64,000 nucleotides of DNA, taken from JACPRB01 sp964468745 (GTDB lineage: Bacteria > Planctomycetota > MHYJ01 > JACPRB01). How positions within the stretch are numbered: the first letter of the stretch is position 1; each line of letters starts with the position of its first letter. The stretch lies in assembly GCA_964468745.1 (NCBI GenBank), contig CAYXVY010000201.1, positions 11,603-75,602 of the forward strand, read 5' to 3'. Below the pieces are notes generated by a model, which searched no databases, was not told the DNA's origin, and saw nothing but the letters and a program-made list of their open reading frames with translations. Of the stretch, positions 8,733 through 14,858 are shown piece after piece. The position numbers were made by a program, and so were the translations under genes.

Positions 8733-8895
8733 GGAATTGAACCTCCTTCAAGTGGTGCGGATCCAAGGACCAATGCAAACCCAGGCGTTCGGCGATCTCC
8801 TTGGCGATCAACTCTCGCGTATCGATCGGCCGTGCGTCGTCAGCTCGGATGACGCGACGCCGGACAGCATGACGCTGCCTTCGTCTGTGCGTAAT
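8695..8895 (-). CDS. Putative small basic protein with ATT start
   Basis: A 66-codon frame with no ATG, GTG or TTG start. A strong ribosome site, AAGGAG (8902-8907), sits six bases before an ATT codon at 8895-8893. The product starts with a very basic stretch (THRRRQRHAVRRRV) and then has a protein-like helical segment (TRELIAKEIAERLGL). It overlaps the start of the ATPase gene by 38 bases, a coupling-like arrangement. It also lies in the same frame as, and just after the TGA of, the sigma-region-2 ORF, so readthrough or a lost start codon are alternatives. No family is recognised. Confidence 0.4.
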   Translation of the reverse strand: MTHRRRQRHAVRRRVIRADDARPIDTRELIAKEIAERLGLHWSLDPHHLKEVQFRVELDRRCRRAG

Positions 8896-8925
8896 GGAAG
8901 GCTCCTTGAACTGAATGGAGAGTGC

Positions 8926-9258
8926 TCAAGCGGCGGAACGCAACTTCACGCGGTCCAGGGGGCTCGGGCTGCCGAGCACGACTTCGTCGAGCGAGACTTC
9001 GCGTCGCAGACGCTTCAGCTTCCCGGCCCCATAGCCTTCGTGGACCGCGCAGGCGGCGAGATAGGCGCGCCAGTTTCCGATGGGGCCAAACGGCGCACCG
9101 CTCTGGATCTGCTGCAACACTCGGAGGATCGCTTCCTGCAGCCAATCTTCGGCGTCGTGTCTTCCAGCGCGTGTCCGATAGCGGATGAACGACACCATGA
9201 CGGACCATTCATCGCGAGCCGTGTTCTGTAGCGCTTCGATCGCGGCGGTATCCGGCAT
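8926..9258 (-). CDS. Sigma-70 region 2-only protein
   Basis: A 110-residue protein with a recognisable ECF sigma region 2: EWSVMVSFIRYRTRAGRHDAE then DWLQEAILRVL (residues about 37-48), and NWRAYLAACAVHEGYG for the following helix. It ends soon after, so region 4, needed for -35 recognition, is absent. Either it is truncated by the in-frame TGA, or it is a short factor with another role. The ATG at 9258 follows GGAGGGG closely. It is the first gene of a minus-strand cluster with the tiny ORF and the GHKL ATPase. Unlike the kinase-linked sigma factors here, its region 2.2 has no DLTQ threonine. Confidence 0.65.
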   Translation of the reverse strand: MPDTAAIEALQNTARDEWSVMVSFIRYRTRAGRHDAEDWLQEAILRVLQQIQSGAPFGPIGNWRAYLAACAVHEGYGAGKLKRLRREVSLDEVVLGSPSPLDRVKLRSAA

Positions 9259-9602
9259 ATCCCCTCCGGGCAGGGCATCTCTGGGAAAAGTGCTCGGCGG
9301 GGCTGATCGAGCGTGGGCGGGTCAGCGTGGGTCCGTCGAGCCACACTGAGGCTGTACGCTTGTACGTTGGAATCCGACTCCCGTCACCAACGATTGTGCG
9401 GCACCTTCAGAGGCGGTCGTTCCGCGCGATCGATGTCAACTTCCTGGCGTGGCGTTCGCGAAATTCCGCGAACCATTCGAGTGAACCACGATGGCGATAC
9501 GCCGCGTTTCGAGACCAACGGATGGGTTCGTGCGTTGCGGAGGCGTCCCGATGCTTCCGATTGGCACGCAGTCGCTTGCCGCAGGTTCAATACGAGGAAG
9601 GG
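9259..9602. other. Gene-free spacer downstream of ssrA
   Basis: These 344 bases lie between the 3' end of ssrA and the region-2 gene. Short overlapping frames exist on both strands, but none has a recognisable domain, ribosome site or consistent coding character. I see no tRNA. The 3' end of ssrA is a classic integration site in bacteria, so this is where an element junction would be looked for. Confidence 0.5.
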
Positions 9603-9968
9603 TGGTGGACCCGGGGAGAATCGAACTCCCGTCCCAAGGTGAATCAACGGGGGCGTCTACGCGCGTAGTCCGCGGTTTATCTCGTCCGCTGGACGCCCAC
9701 GGACGGGCTTCCAGCGGACCTTCCGGCTGTGAACCGTTCACCTAGACGCCCCGCCAGACGAGCGTTTCGGCATAGCCCACCTTTAGCGTCGATCGTGACC
9801 CACGGCTTGCGCCATGGCAGGCATGGTCACGAGGACGTCACGGACTAAGCCGCGAGAGCGTAATGCGGTTCAGCATTTGAAGTTGTGCTCGATGTTTAGC
9901 GAGGCCCACGAGCGTCCTCGGCGCGCAGCCTTCCATCTCCTCGACCCGGTCGATACCAGTTCGGGCCC
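9603..9968 (-). ncRNA. ssrA: Transfer-messenger RNA
   Basis: A one-piece tmRNA, read on the minus strand. The 5' end GGGCCCGAACTGGTATCGACC pairs with the 3' end CGGGTCC-A-CCA as a seven-base acceptor stem containing one G-U pair. The T arm GGGAG-TTCGATT-CTCCC is intact. The tag frame ends at a TAG (9847-9845) and encodes ...AEPHYALAA, probably resuming at the GCT at 9874-9872. The ALAA end is the usual proteolysis signal. The RNA rescues ribosomes stalled on broken mRNAs, together with SmpB, whose gene lies 165 bases upstream on the same strand. Confidence 0.95.
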
Positions 9969-10007
9969 ACTTCGACTTCGCGGCGCTGTGCGCCGCTTCG
10001 CTCAGTG
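9968..10007. repeat. Palindromic repeat copy B at ssrA 5' end
   Basis: Runs from CACTTCGACTTCG to CGCTTCGCTCAGTG, with a perfect core hairpin GCGGCGC-TGT-GCGCCGC. It abuts the mature 5' end of tmRNA (position 9968 is shared), so it would lie in the leader of the precursor if transcription starts further upstream. It is inverted relative to copy A at 6099-6145. Confidence 0.65.
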
Positions 10008-10013
10008 CGAGCA

Positions 10014-10073
10014 CGCCTTCGCCGCGAAGGCGAAGTGTGGTGAGCGAGGCGCGCAGCGCCGAGTCGAATCCAC
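10014..10073. repeat. Palindromic repeat copy C plus hairpin
   Basis: Two adjacent structures. A hairpin CGCCTTCG-CCG-CGAAGGCG (10014-10032) is followed by an inverted repeat with core GGCGC-GCA-GCGCC (10048-10060) and arms GTGG/CCAC. The 18 bases at 10031-10048 are the exact reverse complement of 6030-6047. They belong to the same family as copies A, B and D. Confidence 0.6.
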
Positions 10074-10132
10074 CGCTTTCCAAAGATCACTTAATAAGAC
10101 TGCCGACGCCGTTCATCCTAACAGAATCCCTG

Positions 10133-10606
10133 TCACCGGCGCATCGTCCGACGCCGCAAGTCCCGATCGCTTTCGCGCTTCTTGATCGAATCGCGCTTGT
10201 CCCACGTCTGCTTGCCGCGCGCGAGGCCGACCTCCAGCTTCGCGAGGCCGCCCTTGAAGTACAACGCGAGAGGCACGAGGGTGAATCCCTTCTCCCGCAG
10301 CTGGTGCGCCAGCTTGTCGATCTGGCGCCGCTTCAGCAGCAGCTTGCGCGACCGCTTCGGCTCGTGATTGAGCGGCCCCGCATTGGCGTACAGGGCGATG
10401 TCCATTCCGACAATGAACGCCTCGCCGTTCCGGATCTTCCCCCACGCCTCGTGAATGCTCACGCGACCGTTGCGGATCGACTTCACTTCCGATCCTGCGA
10501 GCACGAGCCCCGCCTCGACCTTCTCGATAATCTCGTACTCGAACCAGGCCCTGCGGTTCTTCTGGACCATCTTGATCTCGCCGTCGTCGGCGCTTTTCGG
10601 ACTCAC
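10133..10606 (-). CDS. smpB: SsrA-binding protein SmpB
   Basis: A 157-residue SmpB, the tmRNA partner that binds the tRNA-like domain and mimics the anticodon arm in the ribosomal A site. Family signatures are KNRRAWFEYEI, GLVLAGSEVKSIRNGRVS, the LNHEPKRSRKLLL segment and the basic C-terminal tail (GKQTWDKRDSIKKRESDRD). The length is normal. It starts at a GTG. It lies upstream of ssrA on the same strand, with palindromic repeats in between. Confidence 0.95.
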   Translation of the reverse strand: MSPKSADDGEIKMVQKNRRAWFEYEIIEKVEAGLVLAGSEVKSIRNGRVSIHEAWGKIRNGEAFIVGMDIALYANAGPLNHEPKRSRKLLLKRRQIDKLAHQLREKGFTLVPLALYFKGGLAKLEVGLARGKQTWDKRDSIKKRESDRDLRRRTMRR

Positions 10607-10661
10607 GGCGCCATTCTACGTCGCGATTTGAGATTTGCGATTTGCTATCATCGCAGTTCCC

Positions 10662-11336
10662 ATGATGCTCGAAATCTTCCAGGCCGTGACCGGCATCTTC
10701 GTCGTCGTGTACGACGGCCAGCATGCCCTCAAGTTCACCCTTGGCCGGGCGCAGCAGGTCGTCGGCCCCGGCATCCATTTCAAGTGGCCGATCATCCAGA
10801 AGTACAAGGTCAAGGAGACGAAGCACACGACGCTCGACCTCGACCCGCAGGTCATCCAGCTCAAGGACGACCTCGTCTATGAGGTCGACGCGAAAGTCGT
10901 GTACCAGATCGTGGACCTCCGCAAGGCGATGATCGAAGTGGACGACCTGGTCGCGGGCCTGCGCAACAGGGTTGCCATGTCCGTGCAACGCGTCGTCAAG
11001 GCGCAGGACCGGCAGTCGATCGGCGACGTCGTGTCGCTGATCGCGCAGGTGCGGCAGGAACTGCGCCCCATCGAGGAGCAGTGGGGCGTCACGATCCACG
11101 AGTTCGGCTTCTCGAACCTGTCGCCGTCACCGGCAACGCTCGAAGTCACGCAGCTGCGGCTGCTCTCGGAGGAGAAGCTGCGCCTCTATCGACAGTTCCT
11201 CGACCAGAGCGGTCTGACGCGCGAGGCGGCCGTCGCTCTCATTGCGGGGGCCGTCGTGACCGTGCCGAAAATCGACGGCGGACCGCCGCCTCCTCCGCCT
11301 CCGGCGCCTCCGAAGCCGGACGAGGAAGGTGCGTAG
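10662..11336 (+). CDS. SPFH/Band 7 domain protein
   Basis: A 224-residue SPFH (stomatin/prohibitin/flotillin/HflK-C) family protein. A short hydrophobic N-terminus (EIFQAVTGIFVVVYDG) anchors it. The SPFH core follows with VVGPGIHFKWPIIQKYKV and later AKVVYQIVDLRKAMIEVDD. The C-terminus is a proline-rich tail (PPPPPPPAPPKP). SPFH proteins form membrane-bound ring scaffolds. A TATCAT hexamer (10646-10651) lies ten bases before the ATG. The second SPFH gene starts directly after its stop, so the two are presumably one operon and may form hetero-oligomers. Confidence 0.8.
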   Translation: MMLEIFQAVTGIFVVVYDGQHALKFTLGRAQQVVGPGIHFKWPIIQKYKVKETKHTTLDLDPQVIQLKDDLVYEVDAKVVYQIVDLRKAMIEVDDLVAGLRNRVAMSVQRVVKAQDRQSIGDVVSLIAQVRQELRPIEEQWGVTIHEFGFSNLSPSPATLEVTQLRLLSEEKLRLYRQFLDQSGLTREAAVALIAGAVVTVPKIDGGPPPPPPPAPPKPDEEGA

Positions 11337-12329
11337 GTGGAGTACGCGCGGCGCGCGCTCCGCGCGATCGTCGAGTGGGCGATGCGTCATCCGACGGAGG
11401 CGATCCTTCTCGTCATCTTCATCGCGCGCCTCTTCGCCACGACGGTGCAGAGCGGCTGGGTGGGCGTCCTCTTCCGTTTCGGTCGCGCGCGACGCGTCAT
11501 CGAGCCCGGCTTCCGCTGGCTCATTCCGGGCCTTGAGCACGTCCGGAAGATCCACTCGAAGGCGATCACGCAGGTGCTGCCGGCGCAGCGCATCGCCATC
11601 GCGGACGGCCTCGTCTACGACGTCGGCGCGAGTCTCGTGTACCGGGTGCGCGATCCGATGAAGGCGATGATCGAAATCGACGACGTGACGGCAGGGTGCG
11701 CGACGGCCGGCGCACTTGCGGTGTGGGACGTGCTTCGCGAGCGTCGCCACGATGAGCTTCGCGACCGCGAACTGCTCGACGAAGCGCTCACACGCAACGT
11801 GCGCGCACGAATCGCGATTTGGGGACTCGATGTCGATCGCGCCGGTTTTACGACCATCGCGCCCACGGCCAAGACGATTCGCCTGACCCAGCTGGAGCCG
11901 CTTGTCTTCGAGCGCGCGCTGGCGATGGGGGCGTTGACGGCAGGCGGCCTCTCGACGGTCGAGGCGCTCTTGCTGCTTGGCTCCGACCGCAAGATCACCT
12001 CGCACGCGCACGCGCGGTATCGCGATCGCGCCCTCCGCCGTCCGCCGCCGACGATCGCCGCGCGACGGATTGCCGAGAAGCTCTCGGAGGAGGAAGCGGC
12101 GTTCGTCGAGGAGGAGATCGACGCGCTGCTCAGCGACGAGTTCATGGTCACCACCGCGGCGGAGGAGGCGCTCGAGAAGCGCGGCCGCGTGATCGTCGCG
12201 CGGCTTCGGGAACGGTTGCGCCGCGTCGGCGATCTCGAGGCCGCGGTGAGGGCCGAGGAACTGATCAAGCGCATCGAGAAGGCCGAAAAGCAAAAGGAAA
12301 CCGAGCAGGCTGAGGAAGAGACGGAGTGA
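11337..12329 (+). CDS. Second SPFH/Band 7 domain protein
   Basis: A 330-residue paralog of the preceding protein. It has an N-terminal membrane segment (AILLVIFIARLFATTV), then the SPFH core (GVLFRFGRARRVIEPGFRWLIPG and SLVYRVRDPMKAMIEIDDV). The C-terminal part (about 240-330) is charged and helical, ending in a coiled coil rich in Glu, Lys and Arg. The GTG start immediately follows the TAG of the first SPFH gene. Its own stop overlaps the next ATG (TGATG). Pairing of two different SPFH proteins recalls HflK/HflC, but no protease gene is adjacent. Confidence 0.78.
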   Translation: MEYARRALRAIVEWAMRHPTEAILLVIFIARLFATTVQSGWVGVLFRFGRARRVIEPGFRWLIPGLEHVRKIHSKAITQVLPAQRIAIADGLVYDVGASLVYRVRDPMKAMIEIDDVTAGCATAGALAVWDVLRERRHDELRDRELLDEALTRNVRARIAIWGLDVDRAGFTTIAPTAKTIRLTQLEPLVFERALAMGALTAGGLSTVEALLLLGSDRKITSHAHARYRDRALRRPPPTIAARRIAEKLSEEEAAFVEEEIDALLSDEFMVTTAAEEALEKRGRVIVARLRERLRRVGDLEAAVRAEELIKRIEKAEKQKETEQAEEETE

Positions 12330-13003
12330 TGCGCTGCTGGTACGTCTATCTGGCGCGCTGCGCAGACGGCACCCTGTACACCGGCGTCACGACGGATCTT
12401 GCGCGCCGAATGGCGCAGCACTGCGACGGCACCGGCGCCAAGTACACGCGGAGCCGCGGCGGCGCGAGGCTCGTGTCGTGGGAGGCGCACGCGACGAAAG
12501 GGCGGGCGCTCTCGCGCGAAATCGCGGTGAAGCGGTTGACGCGGGCGCGCAAGCTGGAGATCCCGCGCGTCGAGGGAATCCGGCCTGCGGCCCCCGCGGA
12601 CATGACGTTCATCAGGCGCACCATCGCGACCATCGGCATGGACGACGAGCGGATGTCGCACGAGCAGTACGTGATCGTCGGAGCGCGCCACGGCTTCGCG
12701 CGCATCAAGCCGTACGCGAAGTGTTTCGAGCTGGGAAGTGTCGTGGTGCTGCCGTGCTACCGGCGGCGCGGGGTCGGCGCATCCTTGGTGCGTTTTCTGG
12801 TCGCGCGCTTTCCGTCCCGCCGCATCTGGCTGACGACGGCAAGCCCAGAGTACTTCGAGAAGCTGGGGTTCCGGCGGGGAAGGCCGCCGGCGGAGCTGCG
12901 CGCGAAGCTCTCGAAGCTGGCCCGGGTGCATGGCCGGCGGGACATCGTGCCGATGGCCTGCGCACGGCCGCAACGCCCGGCGCTAAGTCCTGCCGATAAA
13001 TAG
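12329..13003 (+). CDS. GIY-YIG nuclease-GNAT acetyltransferase fusion
   Basis: A 224-residue two-domain protein. Residues 1-85 are a UPF0213/YhbQ-like GIY-YIG domain (CWYVYLARCADGTLYTGVT, then REIAVKRLTRARKLE with the catalytic Glu). Residues about 90-215 are a GNAT fold with acetyl-CoA binding motif A, VVVLPCYRRRGVGASLVRFL, and a C-terminal TTASPEYFEKLGFRRG typical of the family. Its ATG overlaps the stop of the SPFH gene (TGATG), so it is translationally coupled. The linkage of these two domains is unusual; both appear complete. The substrate is unknown. Confidence 0.8.
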   Translation: MRCWYVYLARCADGTLYTGVTTDLARRMAQHCDGTGAKYTRSRGGARLVSWEAHATKGRALSREIAVKRLTRARKLEIPRVEGIRPAAPADMTFIRRTIATIGMDDERMSHEQYVIVGARHGFARIKPYAKCFELGSVVVLPCYRRRGVGASLVRFLVARFPSRRIWLTTASPEYFEKLGFRRGRPPAELRAKLSKLARVHGRRDIVPMACARPQRPALSPADK

Positions 13004-13007
13004 GGGA

Positions 13008-13406
13008 GTGGGACTCGCGACCAAACTGAGAGAGCGTTCGCCGGCGATCCGCGTCGTGCTTCTGCCGCGTGACACGAACGAGGTGGGCTCCGTCTTCGGC
13101 GGTGTCATCATGAGCCTCGTCGACCAGGCCGCCGCCGTCGAGGCGCGCAGGCACACCGACGAGCGCGTCGTCACCGTCTGCGTGCGGGAACTCGTCTTCA
13201 AGAAGCCGGTGTTCGTGGGCGATATCGTCAGCTTCTACTGCAAGACGTTGAAGGTCGGTACTACCTCGATCACGGTTCATGTCGATGTTGAAGTCCAGCG
13301 ACGAGCGGACTCGTCGATCACCGAGGAGGTGACCGAGGCCGATCTCGTCTTCGTGGTCGTCGACAAGGATCTGCGGCCGATGCCGATCAAGAAGAACAGC
13401 CGATAA
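13008..13406 (+). CDS. Acyl-CoA thioesterase, hotdog fold
   Basis: A 132-residue single hotdog-fold protein of the YciA/acyl-CoA thioester hydrolase type. It has the characteristic DTNEVGSVFGGVIMSLVDQAAAVEARRH active-site helix, with the conserved Asn-Gly-Gly-Asp pattern partly as N-E-V-G-S-V-F-G-G and the later D of LVDQ. A later FKKPVFVGDIVSFYCK strand and C-terminal FVVVDKDLRP also fit. The family hydrolyses acyl-CoA to the free acid and CoA as hexamers. It starts at a GTG four bases after the previous stop, behind AGGGGA, so it is probably the last gene of the SPFH operon. Confidence 0.85.
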   Translation: MGLATKLRERSPAIRVVLLPRDTNEVGSVFGGVIMSLVDQAAAVEARRHTDERVVTVCVRELVFKKPVFVGDIVSFYCKTLKVGTTSITVHVDVEVQRRADSSITEEVTEADLVFVVVDKDLRPMPIKKNSR

Positions 13407-13435
13407 GCCGCGCCCGTCGCTTTAAAATGAAGCGA

Positions 13436-13459
13436 GCCCCAGCCGGCGAGGGCAGGGGC
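13436..13459. terminator. Possible bidirectional terminator hairpin
   Basis: GCCCC-A-GCC and GGC-A-GGGGC form an eight-pair stem with one A-A mismatch and a six-base loop, between the convergent thioesterase and secreted-protein genes. On the minus strand it is followed by a T-rich stretch, so it would mainly end the secreted-protein transcript. Confidence 0.35.
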
Positions 13460-13489
13460 CCGTTTCGAGGACTGGCCTTGCGATGGGTT

Positions 13490-14722
13490 TTATGGGCGTA
13501 GTCTGGCGGCGGTGAGGGCGAGCATCGTCAGGGCGAGCGCCATGACGAGCGCGTTCCCCGCGTACATGCCGCGCGTCGCGTCGAACATCTGGCAGTCGTT
13601 GCCGCCGTCCTTGCTCTTCGGGCCGGCGACGGGGACGGGTACGATCAGGTCCGGCACTGTGTCCGCGTTGATGTCGAACGAAGTCCACGGGCTGAAGTTG
13701 CCGGCGCTGTCTTCGGCGCGGTACTTCCACGCCCAGTTGCCGACTGGCAGGGCGACGACGATCTGTGCCTGGCTGCCGCTGGCCAGGAAATTCGTGCTCT
13801 CGGTCGCATTGCCCGTAAATCCCATGGTCGTGATGGCGCGTTCGATGTGCCAGCGGATGGTGTCGCCATCGACGTCCGCGACCATCGCCTTGAACCACAC
13901 CTGCGAGCCCACGACGACTCCGCCCGTCGGAATCGGATTCACGCCGCCGCCGTCGAACTGCCCGGGGGCGCTCACGATGGGCGGCTGGTTTACCGGCGGC
14001 GAGGTGCCGCAGATGAAATCCGTGTCCGTCTCGGGGTTTGCGCCGTAGGAGACCGTCGTGCTGGTCGTCACACCGTCCGTGGCATAGACCGACCAGTGAT
14101 AGAGCTCGCCGTCCGTGAGGCCGGTGAGCGTGATGGAGGCGGAGGTTGCCGTCACAGTAACGGAGTGCGTGGGCGTTCCCGTGAACGTCGTGCTCGTGGG
14201 CACGCATTCGACGTGCACCTTGTAGGTTACCGCGGAGACCGCAAATGTGGGATCCGCGGGCGTGCTTGTCGTGGTTGTCGAGGACGTAATGCTCTCGATG
14301 TCGCACGTGACGATGGCCTCAGCGCCTTCGCTGTAGCCGCCGGTTGCGATGACCGTCGTGGCGTCGGAGCGAAGCTGCACCAGGTTCTTCACAGTGATCG
14401 TCGTTGTCGTCGGCGGCGGTACCGCCGTCGTGGTCACCGGAGGAGTGGTCGTAGTCGTCGTGGGAGGCGTGGTTGTCGTCGTCGTGGGAGGTGTCGTCGT
14501 GCTCGTCGTCGGCGGTTTGGTCGTTGTCGATGCCGGCGGCGTCGTCGTGGTGGTCGTGGGAGGCGTCGTCGTATCCGACGCGGGCGGCTCGCTGGTCGTG
14601 GGTGCTGTGCTCGTGTCCGTCGTGCCGTCCGGAAGCGGCGCCGTCGCGGCGAGTGCGATCGCGATGCCGATCGCCAGGATCGGAATCACCAGGATGCGGG
14701 ACTTCCGCAAAACGTTGCTCAC
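13490..14722 (-). CDS. Thr/Pro-rich surface protein with C-terminal anchor
   Basis: A 410-residue exported protein. The GTG start follows AGGAGGGCC. It has a signal or anchor segment (ILVIPILAIGIAIALAATA), then about 80 residues of Thr/Pro-rich linker built from TTTTTTPPTTT units. Fibronectin- or cadherin-like beta domains follow (ASITLTGLTDGELYHWSVYATDG; VWFKAMVADVDGDTIRWHIE; WAWKYRAEDSAGNFSPW). The C-terminus is a hydrophobic helix and basic end (NALVMALALTMLALTAARLRP), resembling a sorting or anchor tail. It lies 136 bases downstream of the second sigma-kinase pair on the same strand and may be its output or part of its transcript (inference). Confidence 0.7.
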   Translation of the reverse strand: MSNVLRKSRILVIPILAIGIAIALAATAPLPDGTTDTSTAPTTSEPPASDTTTPPTTTTTTPPASTTTKPPTTSTTTPPTTTTTTPPTTTTTTPPVTTTAVPPPTTTTITVKNLVQLRSDATTVIATGGYSEGAEAIVTCDIESITSSTTTTSTPADPTFAVSAVTYKVHVECVPTSTTFTGTPTHSVTVTATSASITLTGLTDGELYHWSVYATDGVTTSTTVSYGANPETDTDFICGTSPPVNQPPIVSAPGQFDGGGVNPIPTGGVVVGSQVWFKAMVADVDGDTIRWHIERAITTMGFTGNATESTNFLASGSQAQIVVALPVGNWAWKYRAEDSAGNFSPWTSFDINADTVPDLIVPVPVAGPKSKDGGNDCQMFDATRGMYAGNALVMALALTMLALTAARLRP

Positions 14723-14858
14723 AAGGCCCTCCTCGCAAAACCCCAGTCCAAGCAAAACTGCTGAACTAACCCCACCGCTCCCCATACGAAGGGGGGCCCC
14801 GTTTTCCGTACCCGATTCGTAAAGATTTGTGCCCGGACCAGGGGGTGGCAGGGAGGGG

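Noticed and set aside
7152..8852. 566-codon plus-strand frame opposite the GHKL ATPase
   Set aside because: The ATPase has intact GHKL motifs and a ribosome site; the opposite frame is a shadow.
9327..9668. 113-codon frame over the ssrA 3' end
   Set aside because: It runs into tmRNA sequence and has no ribosome site or recognisable domain.
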